Shown: positions 1-9,128 of the stretch, piece by piece
How the letters are laid out: every line of letters begins with the position of its first letter
How positions within the stretch are numbered: position 1 is the stretch's first letter
NCBI GenBank assembly: GCA_947626225.1
Contig: CANQRH010000004.1
Span: 1 to 64,000 of the forward strand
Source of the DNA: Candidatus Gastranaerophilales bacterium
GTDB lineage: Bacteria; Cyanobacteriota; Vampirovibrionia; Gastranaerophilales; Gastranaerophilaceae
Length of the DNA stretch: 64,000 nt
Reading direction: 5' to 3'
Program-made: the position numbers and the translations under genes
Notes under the pieces: model-generated
What the model was told of the DNA's origin: nothing
Seen by the model: only the letters and a program-made list of their open reading frames with translations
Databases searched by the model: none

Positions 1-198
1 ATAACTTAGTAACTTTTTCCAAAACCATTTCCTGTGGGCTTTAAAAAGATAATAACATCCCGTGCGCAGCACCGAAACGAACTTAATAACTTAGTAACCC
101 GATAACTTAGTAACTTTTTCCAAAACCATTTCCTGTGGGCTTTAAAAAGATAATAACATCCCGTGCGCAGCACCGAAATGAACTTAATAACTTATTAA
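1..198. repeat. 101-bp tandem repeat, about two copies
   Basis: Two copies of a 101-bp unit start at 1 and 102. They differ at only a few bases, and the first copy may begin outside the window. Each contains a conserved core (TTTCCTGTGGGC ... GTGCGCAGCACCG) and runs of a short TAATAACTT-like motif that continues to about 228. No open reading frame or promoter is evident. The block lies just downstream of mutL, which reads towards it, so it occupies the 3' flank of that gene. The rest of 1-234 is AT-rich spacer. Confidence 0.85.
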
Positions 199-234
199 CC
201 TAATAACCTAATAACTTAATAACTTAAAAATTTC

Positions 235-1971
235 CTATGCATTTCTCATGAAAAAAGATGCAATTTCTTTATGGGGAATTATATGAGATATCGGTCTGCC
301 ATGCGGACAGGTGTATGGCATTTTAGTGGTACGCCATTTTTTTATAATCTCTTGCATCTGCCAGAGTGAAAGTTTTTGTCCGGCTTTAACCGATGCTTTG
401 CAGGCGGTTGTTATAAGAATTTTTTCTTCAAGTCGGTCAATGCTTCCTTCTATGTTTTCAAGTATATCGGATAAAATTTCTTTAGGATCAACTTTCGCTA
501 TCATTTGAGGAATTTTTCTGAATATTACTTCATTCGGTTTCAAAAATTCCACCCCGTAACCGAATCTTTCAAACTTGCCGAGATTTTCTTTTATAATTTC
601 CGCTTCCGAGTCCGTTACATTTATTACATCCGATACAAAAAGCATTTGCGAAACAACCTCTTTTTCAGCCATAAGCTTTTCATAAATGTATCTTTCTTCG
701 GCTATATGCTGATCGACAATTTCCAATCCTTCTTCTTTTTCAATAAGTATGTATGTGTTTTTGTACTGACCTATAATGTTTTCTTCAATAATCGGAGGTT
801 TTATTTCTTCAGCAAATATTTTATGCTGTTGAGTTTCAATTTTTACCATTTCTTTATCGGAAATATATACGGTGTCATTAGGTTTATCAAAATAGACATC
901 TCCGCTTTGTTCCATTTTCGGCCGGACAAAATCGACAATATTACTTTTCGGCATAACAGGCTGAGGTTCAATTTCCGTATGCTCTTTATAGTTTGAAAGT
1001 CCTGCCTGCACGGCAGTGAATATGAAGTTAAAAACCTGATTGGGATTTTTGTATCTGACTTCTTTTTTTGTCGGATGAACATTTACGTCAACATCAGAAG
1101 GTGAAAGCTCAAGATTAAGAAGGATAAAAGGGTATTTCCCGTTTGCAATAAGGCTTTTATATGCCGTATCAACAGCTTTTTGAAATACGGGACATTTTAC
1201 CGCTCTTGAATTTATATACATATGATATTTTTTGCTTGAACGTGAAAAATCAGGTGTACTTACATATCCGCTGATTTTAAGATTGGAAAGTTTATCGGTT
1301 TTCAAAACCTCTTTAAGACTTTTTGCTATATCTGCCGTACAGACTTCTTTTACCGTTTGTAAAAGATTATTTTGCCCTGTCGTTTTCAGGGTTGTTTTAC
1401 CGTTCTTTTTGAGTTCAAAAGCGCATTCGGGATGTGCTAAAGCAATTGATTGAACAAATTCCTGTATATAAGAAAATTCGGTATTAGAGCTTTTTAAAAA
1501 TTTCAATCTTGCGGGAAGATTGAAAAACAAATCCCTGACATCCATAATCGTGCCTATCGCACAGCCTGTTTGGCTGTATTTTACCTCAGAGTTTTCACAA
1601 ACGGCTTTTGTTCCGTATTCGTAATCTGCGGTTCTTGTTGTGCAGGTAAGTTTTGAAACGGAAATTATGCTTGATAAAGCTTCTCCTCTGAACCCGAGAG
1701 TGTGAATATCAAATAAATCCTCATCATTGCTGATTTTGCTTGTTGCATGTTTTGAAAAAGCAAGCATAATATCATCGGGATGAATTCCGCTTCCGTTATC
1801 GGCAATTCTGATGTTGCGGCATTCGTTCGTAATTTCGATACTTATTTTTGTGGCACCGGCATCAACGGAGTTTTCGGTTAATTCTTTTACAACTGAGGCG
1901 GGGCGTTCTATAACTTCTCCCGCTGCAATTTGGTTTATTAAATTTTTGGATAACTGTTTTATTCTTGCCAT
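235..1971 (-). CDS. mutL: DNA mismatch repair protein MutL, endonuclease type
   Basis: MutL couples mismatch recognition by MutS to strand incision. The 578-residue protein has the GHKL ATPase motifs near the N-terminus: GEVIERPASVVKEL with the catalytic Glu, DNGSGI, and FRGEALSSI. The C-terminal dimerisation domain carries DQHIAEERYIYE, matching the metal-binding DQHA(X)2E(X)4E endonuclease motif with Ile for Ala, followed by ACKASVKAG and CPHGRP. This MutL should therefore nick DNA itself, as expected where MutH is absent. The linker is short, so the protein is slightly shorter than many homologues. The ATG at 1971 has GAGG upstream. The preceding gene ends 1 bp before it, so the two are probably co-transcribed. 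mutS lies far away at 45 kb. Confidence 0.96.
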   Translation of the reverse strand: MARIKQLSKNLINQIAAGEVIERPASVVKELTENSVDAGATKISIEITNECRNIRIADNGSGIHPDDIMLAFSKHATSKISNDEDLFDIHTLGFRGEALSSIISVSKLTCTTRTADYEYGTKAVCENSEVKYSQTGCAIGTIMDVRDLFFNLPARLKFLKSSNTEFSYIQEFVQSIALAHPECAFELKKNGKTTLKTTGQNNLLQTVKEVCTADIAKSLKEVLKTDKLSNLKISGYVSTPDFSRSSKKYHMYINSRAVKCPVFQKAVDTAYKSLIANGKYPFILLNLELSPSDVDVNVHPTKKEVRYKNPNQVFNFIFTAVQAGLSNYKEHTEIEPQPVMPKSNIVDFVRPKMEQSGDVYFDKPNDTVYISDKEMVKIETQQHKIFAEEIKPPIIEENIIGQYKNTYILIEKEEGLEIVDQHIAEERYIYEKLMAEKEVVSQMLFVSDVINVTDSEAEIIKENLGKFERFGYGVEFLKPNEVIFRKIPQMIAKVDPKEILSDILENIEGSIDRLEEKILITTACKASVKAGQKLSLWQMQEIIKKWRTTKMPYTCPHGRPISHIIPHKEIASFFMRNA

Positions 1972-1972
1972 T

Positions 1973-2995
1973 TTAACCTCCCATAAAGTGCGAGAAGAAT
2001 AAGTTTTTAACCCATCCGAACTGCGTTAACAAAACCACCGCAACGATTGATACTATAAGACCGAGTGTTACTTTATAGAGGTCTTTTATAATATGTTTAT
2101 ACATTTTTTTCGGGGATTCAAATCTTAATCTTTGATAAAGTGCGATTTCTCTGCCCGCCAAAAGCCCTATAAATACCCAAGTGGTTGACATCGGTACGTT
2201 ATTTAAGTTTATAAAATACAAAAGCAAAAATGCGTAAATTATATCAATTATCGTTGCGGAACGCGGATCCTGAACATTTGTTTTCATTTTTACGATTTTT
2301 TGAATATCCCCGCCTCTTTTGTATGTCAAAATTCCTAAAAATACCGTGAAACATAAAAGGACAAATAAAAGTTCCGCAAGTGAAGCTTTTCGCGGAAGAT
2401 ATACAAAGAGTTTTGCCGAATCCTGCACAAGCCACTGCGACCAAATGAAAGCTGTTGAACACCATTTTGCAGCCATCCACCACTTTGATATCTTTTCATT
2501 GCCCGAGCGTTTTTGGGTGTAATAAAAGTATCTTTCTACGGGACGCCCGATGATATTATAAATAATTATTGCCGTAATAAACGCAATCACATATCCGAGT
2601 ACGGATTTTGTCAGCATCATCCAAATTACGGATACATCACTTATGGAAAATACGCTCAAAACCAAAAATGTAGTCGCAACCGGAATTCCCCATCGTGTGA
2701 GAATTATTAATATTATCGGAGGAAGAAGATATAAGAAGGTATAGTTTTCGGTAACCGGTATTCTTGTCAAAAGTCCGAAAGACATATCGCCGTTGTTAAC
2801 TATCCAGCCCGTAACAATGGTTATTACAAGCACAAGAACCGAAAATGCCCATAAATAATAAAACGGAGTTTTTTTGTTAGCACTGAGGAAAGTTCCCAAA
2901 GTCTGAATTATATCGTTTGATACGCAGGCATACATGGAAAGTAAAAATCCCGTTATCATATAGAAATTGCTAAGTGTGAATGTTCCTTCGAACAT
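1973..2995 (-). CDS. PiT/PHO4-like inorganic phosphate (anion) transporter
   Basis: A 340-residue integral membrane protein with roughly nine hydrophobic segments. Two repeats of the PiT (PHO4) family can be recognised: NDIIQTLGTF near residue 28 and a second half with DPRSATIIDIIY followed by NVPMSTTWVFIGLLAGRE. The latter matches the GxPxSTTH-type loop of sodium- or proton-coupled phosphate permeases. The match is divergent, so the substrate is inferred from family membership. The ATG at 2995 follows a GGAGGTAAG-like ribosome site. mutL starts 1 bp beyond the stop, so the two genes probably share a transcript, although no functional link is known. Confidence 0.7.
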   Translation of the reverse strand: MFEGTFTLSNFYMITGFLLSMYACVSNDIIQTLGTFLSANKKTPFYYLWAFSVLVLVITIVTGWIVNNGDMSFGLLTRIPVTENYTFLYLLPPIILIILTRWGIPVATTFLVLSVFSISDVSVIWMMLTKSVLGYVIAFITAIIIYNIIGRPVERYFYYTQKRSGNEKISKWWMAAKWCSTAFIWSQWLVQDSAKLFVYLPRKASLAELLFVLLCFTVFLGILTYKRGGDIQKIVKMKTNVQDPRSATIIDIIYAFLLLYFINLNNVPMSTTWVFIGLLAGREIALYQRLRFESPKKMYKHIIKDLYKVTLGLIVSIVAVVLLTQFGWVKNLFFSHFMGG

Positions 2996-3096
2996 CTTAC
3001 CTCCATCTGTTTTTCAATCTACTACAAACACAATTTCATCTAAATGTTTGATTACAAATTTGAAACATTTCTATAAGATGCTGTAAAAGGAGAGCT

Positions 3097-3957
3097 ATGG
3101 CAAGAACGAATACCAAACTTAAACCGTCAAAAAGCCTTCAGGTAGTAAAACCTGTCAAAACAACAAAATACAGCGATATTGATTTGAATAACTGGAAAGC
3201 ATATCCGCATATAAAAACGGATACTCTTTGGGAATTTCCTTCACGGTTGAAAGACGGCGGACATTCTAACGAATATCACGGAAATTATATTCCTCAGCTT
3301 GCCCAGCAGTTTTACGAAAGATTTACAAAGAAAAATGACGTGGTTTTGGATTTGTTTTTCGGCTCCGGAACTTCGGGTATTGAAGCGGTTAATATGGAAA
3401 GACGCTGTATCGGAGTTGAACTGAAAGAAGAACTTGCCGAAAGCGTTTCTCAAAAATTTACACCCAAACAGCTTGTTACGGATGTAAGAATTATTTGTGC
3501 GGATTCGGCCTCCGAGGATGCAAAAGAAAAAGTTCAGGCGGCTCTTGATATTATGGGAGAAGAAAAGGCGCAATTTTTAATTCTTCATCCGCCTTATGAT
3601 GATATTATTAAATTCTCCGATAAAAAAGAAGATTTATCCAATTGTGATTCAACGGACGAATTTTATGATTTGTTTGAAAAAGTAGCCAAAAACGGTTACG
3701 ATATGCTTGAAAAAGACCGTTTTGCAGCTCTTATAATCGGTGACAGCTATAAAGATTCCGAGGTTAAACCTCTCGGATTTGAATGTATGGCACGTATGAT
3801 GAATTTAGGGTTCAGACTTAAAGGGATTATTGTAAAAGATATTCAGGGCAACGAAAGAGCAAAAGGTAAAACCGCTAATTTATGGCGTTACAGAGCACTT
3901 GCAGGCGGATTTTTTATTTTTAAACATGAATACGTTATGATTTTCCAAAAAGTTTAA
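3097..3957 (+). CDS. orphan DNA methyltransferase (N4/N6 amino-methylase fold)
   Basis: A 286-residue SAM-dependent methylase. Motif I is DLFFGSGTSGIEA (about residues 84-96), followed by the acidic CIGVEL strand. The catalytic loop is HPPY at about 163, a variant of the [DNS]PP[YFW] motif of amino-methyltransferases. Motif I precedes motif IV, unlike the common beta class. The basic N-terminus (MARTNTKLKPSK) may contact DNA. No restriction endonuclease or specificity gene lies nearby, so it may be a solitary epigenetic methylase. The target sequence cannot be read from the protein. The start is supported by AAAGGAG eight bases upstream. An RNA substrate cannot be excluded. Confidence 0.75.
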   Translation: MARTNTKLKPSKSLQVVKPVKTTKYSDIDLNNWKAYPHIKTDTLWEFPSRLKDGGHSNEYHGNYIPQLAQQFYERFTKKNDVVLDLFFGSGTSGIEAVNMERRCIGVELKEELAESVSQKFTPKQLVTDVRIICADSASEDAKEKVQAALDIMGEEKAQFLILHPPYDDIIKFSDKKEDLSNCDSTDEFYDLFEKVAKNGYDMLEKDRFAALIIGDSYKDSEVKPLGFECMARMMNLGFRLKGIIVKDIQGNERAKGKTANLWRYRALAGGFFIFKHEYVMIFQKV

Positions 3958-3967
3958 TCTTTACAAA

Positions 3968-3996
3968 TTGAAATCAGTTGAATTTGTCATTATAAT
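3968..3996 (+). promoter_or_regulatory. sigma-70-type promoter of fliI, predicted leaderless
   Basis: TTGAAA (3968-3973) and a perfect TATAAT (3991-3996) are separated by 17 bp. The ATG begins 6 nt after the -10 box, where transcription should start, and no Shine-Dalgarno sequence precedes it. Confidence 0.75.
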
Positions 3997-4002
3997 AAAA
4001 TT

Positions 4003-5349
4003 ATGGACGGATTGGACACAAGCAGACTTGATGAGTTGAAACTCAATGTTAAAGAGAAACTCGAAACAACACAGTTGTATCGTTTTAAAGGTTCCGTGTC
4101 AAAACTTTTGGGCTTGACGGTTGAAGTGAAGCTCCCGGGGCTTAAAGTCGGTGATTTGTGTTATATAGAAACCAAAGACGGACGAAGAAAACCCGCTGAA
4201 GTTCAGGCGTTTAAAGGTGAAGCCGCCCAGCTTCTTTTGCTTTATGACGGTGAAGGAATAGGACAGGGCAGTCTTGTTACATCAACGGGTAATCCTATTA
4301 TAATTCCGGTAGGTGATTTTCTTCTCGGACGTTTGATAAACCCTATGGGTGAGCCGATTGACGGGAAACCTCTTGATACATCCGGTGCCGTATGGCGTCC
4401 TGTTGAAGGACCTCCGCCCGGACCGTTTGAAAGACCTATTATTACGGAAGTTTTTTCAACGGGTGTAAGAGCCATTGACAGTTGTATGACAATGGGCTGC
4501 GGACAGCGTCTGGGACTTTTTGCCGGTTCCGGTGTCGGAAAAAGTACACTTCTCGGTATGATAGCGAGAAACTCTGATGCGGATGTAAACGTTGTTGCTC
4601 TGATCGGAGAACGCGGACGTGAAGTAAAAGAGTTTGTTGAAGATGCACTCGGCGAAGACGGTATGGCAAAATCCGTTCTCGTATGCTCGACAGGCGATCA
4701 GCCGCCCTTAATCAGACAAAAGGCACTGCTTACGGCTACCGCCGTTTGTGAATATTTCAGAGATCAGGGTAAGAAAGTATTTTTGATGACGGATACCGTT
4801 ACCCGTTGTGCTATGGCGGGCCGTGAAGTCGGGTTATCTCTCGGTGAACCGCCTACGATGAAAGGTTATCCACCCTCTATTTTTTCCTGGCTCCAAAAGG
4901 TTCTTGAGCGTGCGGGCAACAGCCCTAAGGGTTCAATAACGGCACTTTATACCGTTTTGATGGAAGGTGATGATATTTCCGATCCTATAGTCGATATCGT
5001 CCGCGGTATTGTTGACGGGCATATTTTCCTCTCAAGAAAAGTCGCCGAAATGAACCATTATCCGGCAATTGATGTATTGGGAAGTATTTCAAGGCTGATG
5101 TCATCAATTGTTACCCAGGAACACAAAACTGCCGCCGGAAAACTCAGAACCATAATGTCTTTGTACAGAGAAAATAAAGATCTTATTGATGTAGGTATGT
5201 ATCAGCCGGGAACAAACCCCAAACTCGATATCGCAATAGAAATGATGCCCAAAATAAATGCGTTTTTACAACAGAGAACATCGGATATAGTTAGCATGGA
5301 TACAACGATTCAAACACTTGTCGAAATGATGGACGGTATTGATATTTAA
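4003..5349 (+). CDS. fliI: flagellar/type III export ATPase FliI family
   Basis: The hexameric ATPase that energises export of flagellar or type III substrates at the inner face of the membrane. The 448-residue protein has an N-terminal beta-barrel, then Walker A GLFAGSGVGKST (about 169-180), the ALIGERGREVKEF segment and the Walker B strand KVFLMTDTVTR. It matches FliI/YscN rather than the F1 beta subunit by its single-gene context and the GCGQRLGLFAGSG segment. No other flagellar or secretion genes are adjacent, so the gene is isolated. The ATG at 4003 sits 6 nt from a consensus -10 box, suggesting a leaderless mRNA. The 3' end is 6 bp from the convergent regulator gene. Confidence 0.9.
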   Translation: MDGLDTSRLDELKLNVKEKLETTQLYRFKGSVSKLLGLTVEVKLPGLKVGDLCYIETKDGRRKPAEVQAFKGEAAQLLLLYDGEGIGQGSLVTSTGNPIIIPVGDFLLGRLINPMGEPIDGKPLDTSGAVWRPVEGPPPGPFERPIITEVFSTGVRAIDSCMTMGCGQRLGLFAGSGVGKSTLLGMIARNSDADVNVVALIGERGREVKEFVEDALGEDGMAKSVLVCSTGDQPPLIRQKALLTATAVCEYFRDQGKKVFLMTDTVTRCAMAGREVGLSLGEPPTMKGYPPSIFSWLQKVLERAGNSPKGSITALYTVLMEGDDISDPIVDIVRGIVDGHIFLSRKVAEMNHYPAIDVLGSISRLMSSIVTQEHKTAAGKLRTIMSLYRENKDLIDVGMYQPGTNPKLDIAIEMMPKINAFLQQRTSDIVSMDTTIQTLVEMMDGIDI

Positions 5350-5355
5350 AATAAA

Positions 5356-5631
5356 TTATTTCTCTATAAGTGAAAAATCTTCGGGTAAATTGTTTTCAAT
5401 TCGTTTCATAAGTTCTGACGGAGTTATGTCAAGTGCTTCGCATAAAGTCCATATAGAGATAAGTTTAGGTTCGTTCACTCCGTTTTCCAATCTGCTGATT
5501 AGTGACATTTGAATGTCAAATTCATAAGCAAGCAAACGAATTGATTTTTGCTGTCTTTCTCTTTCTTTTCTTAATTCTTTTGCAAGAATTTGAAATATTA
5601 TTCCTGACTTTTTTGTATTCGCATGTTGCAT
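5356..5631 (-). CDS. XRE-family helix-turn-helix transcriptional regulator
   Basis: A 91-residue Cro/CI-type DNA-binding protein. The helix-turn-helix spans about residues 28-65 (SIRLLAYEFDIQMSLISRLE), followed by the typical ALDITPSELM helix. There is no extra sensor domain. It is transcribed away from the DUF1796-like gene and shares its upstream region. Two TATATAGAA motifs there, one inside a perfect palindrome, look like its own binding sites. Target genes are unknown; autoregulation is inferred. Confidence 0.85.
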   Translation of the reverse strand: MQHANTKKSGIIFQILAKELRKERERQQKSIRLLAYEFDIQMSLISRLENGVNEPKLISIWTLCEALDITPSELMKRIENNLPEDFSLIEK

Positions 5632-5680
5632 ATATAGAATTTTAATGCTACATTATCCCATGCATTTCTATATATAGAAC
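5627..5680. promoter_or_regulatory. putative operator pair for the adjacent XRE regulator
   Basis: TTCTATATATAGAA at 5666-5679 is a perfect 14-bp palindrome. The half-element TATATAGAA recurs at 5631-5639, exactly 40 bp away and overlapping the regulator start. The spacing of about four helical turns would allow two repressor dimers on one DNA face. Binding is inferred from position. Confidence 0.5.
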
Positions 5681-5716
5681 ACATACACGTTACTTAGTCT
5701 GCAAGGAGAAAGATTT

Positions 5717-6475
5717 ATGCCGAAGCCTGTAAAAATTGACTTAAAATTTTTTCATACATTTGTAAAAAAAGTCAGATTAAAATTTTTTTTAAGATATTTC
5801 AGAATAATAAATTTAGGAAAAATATCCTGTTTTGATGAAGTTATTACATTAGGATACAATTGTGAAAATTCGTTCAGGGTAATGAATGTGATATCTAAAA
5901 AAAAATTTCATCATTACTTGTATAGCTGGCTTTACGTTACTGATAGGGAAAAATTTTTGCAATCCTTAAACAATCCCGTAGGATTTGTTGATGATGATTT
6001 TGAACTTTTACCTTGGGGGATGCTGATGGGGAAAACTACAAAATTTCATTTTCATCCCGAGGAAGAAAGGATGCTCCGTGAAAATCCCGAAAAATGTGAT
6101 ATTGATGCTGCTAAAGCAAATTTGAAAAGTAAAATCAAACATCTTGCGGAAAAAACAGTAAATATGCTTAATAGTAATAAAAAAATTCTTTTCATAATTA
6201 AAGTAAGTAAAGTTTCTGTTGATGAAGATATAGAGTTTATAAAAAAAGTAAACGATATTTTGAATGCAAAATGTTCAAACAAGGAATACAAATTGTTATG
6301 TATATTTGAAGGCAGACGTTTAAAAAAAGATGAAAAGAAATTTTTATCCCGGAATATTACAAAACAAATTGATATAGGTTTTGTAAAAAAATTTGCAAGA
6401 GATCCGCAAACAGATATCGGAGGTTCAATATACGACTGGCTAAAAATTATCAGCAGAGTTTATTTTACAAGATAA
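5717..6475 (+). CDS. DUF1796-like putative cysteine peptidase
   Basis: A 252-residue protein. Its region VITLGYNCENSFRVMNV...YSWLYV (about 43-75) resembles the start of the DUF1796 (papain-like, putative cysteine peptidase) family, which begins with an (I/S)LG-x2-C motif and a Leu-rich segment before a conserved Trp. The mid-protein strand ILFIIKV and the later KLLCIFEG strand fit the same fold. In other bacteria such genes often lie near surface polysaccharide loci, but none is seen here. Codon use is visibly more A/T-rich and lysine-rich than in the neighbours, suggesting acquisition. A good AAGGAG lies before the ATG. The function is not established. Confidence 0.5.
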   Translation: MPKPVKIDLKFFHTFVKKVRLKFFLRYFRIINLGKISCFDEVITLGYNCENSFRVMNVISKKKFHHYLYSWLYVTDREKFLQSLNNPVGFVDDDFELLPWGMLMGKTTKFHFHPEEERMLRENPEKCDIDAAKANLKSKIKHLAEKTVNMLNSNKKILFIIKVSKVSVDEDIEFIKKVNDILNAKCSNKEYKLLCIFEGRRLKKDEKKFLSRNITKQIDIGFVKKFARDPQTDIGGSIYDWLKIISRVYFTR

Positions 6476-6716
6476 GAACAAGAACATCAGCCCGTCAGGC
6501 TTATCTGCTTACTTCAAAAATTATGTATCAAAAAATATACATTTACTATACAAATTAATAAAAACATGATAGTATGTTTACAGATGTAGTACATAATATT
6601 TTTTGGAAATATATGCAATGATATTCGTTTAAATAATTAAATAAATGATAACCCGATAGGATATATGTATCGGGCATTGCCTGTATTTATTAAAAAATAG
6701 AAAAGGATAAGGTTAT
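6476..6716. other. AT-rich intergenic region upstream of rny
   Basis: No coding sequence is seen. A stem of CCCGAT (6652-6657) and ATCGGG (6669-6674) lies about 40 bp before the RNase Y start and could be an mRNA leader hairpin. The remainder is AT-rich, and no unambiguous promoter was found. Confidence 0.4.
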
Positions 6717-8237
6717 ATGGACTTATTTTTGATTATTGCGGTTATTGCGGTAATAGCTTTAGTCGCTGCGCTGTTTGTCCAGCAAAGTAAAACTAAATCC
6801 ATGCTGTTGTCTGTTGACAAAGACAGAAAAGCACTGGAAGAAAAAGAAAAATTGCTTTTGAAAGAAGCAAGAATTAAAGCGATTGAAGAACTTCAATCGG
6901 ACAGAGAAAAATTAAATGAAGAAGAAAGAGAAAGAAGACAAGAACTTACAAGACAGGAGCAAAAATTAGCTAAGCGCGAGGATATGCTTGAAGACAAAAT
7001 TCAGGAATATACCGAAAAAGATTTGCAGGCACAGAAAAAACTTGATGAACTTTTGGAAAAAGAAGATTATCTTGCGGAAATTGTTCAAAAACAAACGACC
7101 GAACTTGAAAGAATTTCCGGGATGTCTGCAGAAGATGCAAAAAATATGCTTCTTGAACAGCTAAAACATGATTTGGCGCAGGAACAGATGCAGCTTATAA
7201 GAGAAAATGAAGCTAAAATAAGAGAGGTTTCTCTTGAGAAATCAAAAGAAATTCTTTCAACCGTTATGCAAAGATGCATGATTGAGCAGGTTGTTGAAAC
7301 TACGGTTTCTGTCGTTGCACTTCCGAACGATGATATGAAAGGCAGAATAATCGGACGTGAAGGCCGTAACATCAGAGCTTTGGAAACTTTAACGGGAGTT
7401 GATTTGATAATTGATGATACTCCGGAAGCTGTTGTATTATCAAGCTTTGATCCGGTCAGACGTGAGATTGCCAAATTGGCACTTGAAAAACTTATTGTTG
7501 ACGGACGTATTCACCCTGTAAGAATTGAAGAAATGGTTGAAAAAGCTCAGGAAGAAATTGATAAAAAAATTCGTACCGAAGGTGAAAATGCCGCACTTGA
7601 AATGGGCGTTATGGGTTTAAATAAAGAACTTATTAAAACACTCGGACGTCTTTATTACAGAACAAGTTACGGTCAGAATGTATTAAAACATTCTCTTGAA
7701 GTGGGACATATTGCAGGCATGCTTGCCGCCGAACTCGGTGCTAATGAAACCATTGCAAAACGTGCCGGACTTTTGCATGACATTGGCAAAGCCGTTGACC
7801 AAACTCAGGAAGGTACTCATATTCAACTGGGTGTTGAGCTTGCTTCAAGATTTGGTGAAAGTCCCGAAGTTGTTCACGCAATTGAGGCGCATCATGATGA
7901 TGTTGTGGCAAATACAATTGAAGCGGTGCTTGTAAAAGTTGCCGATGCCATATCTGCCGGACGTCCCGGTGCAAGACGCGATACGTTGGAAATTTATATC
8001 AAACGTTTACAAAAAATTGAAGAAATAGTAAACAGCTATGAAGGTATAAAACAATCATTTGCGGTTCAGGCAGGACGTGAAGTAAGAATTATTGTCGAAG
8101 CCGAAAAATTTGACGATCTGGCTTCACAAAAACTTGCACGTGATGTTGCAAAACGTATAGAAGATGAGCTCGATTATCCGGGACAAATCAGAGTAACCGT
8201 AGTAAGAGAGTTTAGAGCCACGGAGACGGCTAAATAA
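6717..8237 (+). CDS. rny: ribonuclease Y
   Basis: A membrane-anchored endoribonuclease that initiates mRNA decay. The 506-residue protein has one N-terminal transmembrane helix (about 3-23), a long charged coiled coil (about 30-190), a KH RNA-binding domain containing [15 protein letters not shown] (about 207-221) and a catalytic HD domain with [13 protein letters not shown] and the LLHDIGK motif (about 350). Length and order match the family exactly. AAGGATAAGG precedes the ATG. A ymdB-type gene follows 6 bp downstream, the arrangement known in many Firmicutes, pointing to a co-expressed RNA-turnover and signalling pair. Confidence 0.97.
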   Translation: MDLFLIIAVIAVIALVAALFVQQSKTKSMLLSVDKDRKALEEKEKLLLKEARIKAIEELQSDREKLNEEERERRQELTRQEQKLAKREDMLEDKIQEYTEKDLQAQKKLDELLEKEDYLAEIVQKQTTELERISGMSAEDAKNMLLEQLKHDLAQEQMQLIRENEAKIREVSLEKSKEILSTVMQRCMIEQVVETTVSVVALPNDDMKGRIIGREGRNIRALETLTGVDLIIDDTPEAVVLSSFDPVRREIAKLALEKLIVDGRIHPVRIEEMVEKAQEEIDKKIRTEGENAALEMGVMGLNKELIKTLGRLYYRTSYGQNVLKHSLEVGHIAGMLAAELGANETIAKRAGLLHDIGKAVDQTQEGTHIQLGVELASRFGESPEVVHAIEAHHDDVVANTIEAVLVKVADAISAGRPGARRDTLEIYIKRLQKIEEIVNSYEGIKQSFAVQAGREVRIIVEAEKFDDLASQKLARDVAKRIEDELDYPGQIRVTVVREFRATETAK

Positions 8238-8243
8238 AAAACA

Positions 8244-9128
8244 ATGTCAGACAATACCGATACAATTAAATTACTCTTTTTCGGAGATTTGGCGGGCAGG
8301 CCCGGAAGGTATGCCCTGCGGGATTTTCTGAACGGTGAATTTCGTAATCGTAAATTTTTGTCCGCCGATGATTATTCAAAATCCGTTGCCGAAAAGTTCC
8401 CGTGTAATGATTATTTCATTATGGTTAATGCAGAGAATGCCTCGCACGGGTTTGGACTTACCGAAAAGAATTATCATGATTTAATTGAATACGGAGCTGA
8501 CTGCCTGACTTCCGGCAATCATATATGGGATAAGAAAGAAATTTTTAACTATATTGATTCTGCGGATAAACTTATTCGTCCGTTTAATTATCCTGCGGGT
8601 ACTCAAGGTTTGGGAAGCAGGGTGTTTGAACTCAAAAACGGAGTAAAAATCGGTGTTATAAATATTCTCGGCCGTGTGTTTATGAGTCCGGTTGATTCCC
8701 AATGGACGGGCGCCGTTGAAGAAATAAAGCGTTTGAAAGAGATTACACCGATTGTTGTGGCGGATTTTCATGCCGAAGCTACAGCCGAAAAGATTTGTTT
8801 TGCAAAACTCTGTTCAGAACTCGGTGTAAGTGCGTTTTTCGGTACTCATACTCATGTCCAGACTGCGGATGAACAAATTATTAACAATATGGGCTATATT
8901 ACCGATGCGGGATTTTGCGGAACGGCAGACAGTGTAATAGGTATGGATTATACGACATCGCTAAATCGTTTTACAACAGTCATTCCCGAACGTTATGATG
9001 TGGCGGAAGGTTCTGTAGTGCAGATTAATGCCGTCGAGGTTGAAATTTGCCCCGATAACGGACATTGTAAATCCGTAAAAAGAATTTTTTTGACAGCAGA
9101 TAATGAGGAAAAAGCAAATGAAAAGTGA
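8244..9128 (+). CDS. ymdB: YmdB-family metallophosphoesterase
   Basis: A calcineurin-fold phosphodiesterase of the TIGR00282/YmdB family; characterised members hydrolyse 2',3'- or 3',5'-cyclic nucleotides. The metal-site motifs appear in order: FFGDLAGRPGR (10-20), VNAENASHG, SGNHIWD, VVADFHAEATAEK and GTHTHVQTADE. At 294 residues it is somewhat longer than usual, with an N-terminal insertion around 28-55 and a C-terminal tail. It starts 6 bp after rny and overlaps the next gene by 11 bp, so translational coupling is likely. The in vivo substrate is not known. Confidence 0.92.
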   Translation: MSDNTDTIKLLFFGDLAGRPGRYALRDFLNGEFRNRKFLSADDYSKSVAEKFPCNDYFIMVNAENASHGFGLTEKNYHDLIEYGADCLTSGNHIWDKKEIFNYIDSADKLIRPFNYPAGTQGLGSRVFELKNGVKIGVINILGRVFMSPVDSQWTGAVEEIKRLKEITPIVVADFHAEATAEKICFAKLCSELGVSAFFGTHTHVQTADEQIINNMGYITDAGFCGTADSVIGMDYTTSLNRFTTVIPERYDVAEGSVVQINAVEVEICPDNGHCKSVKRIFLTADNEEKANEK

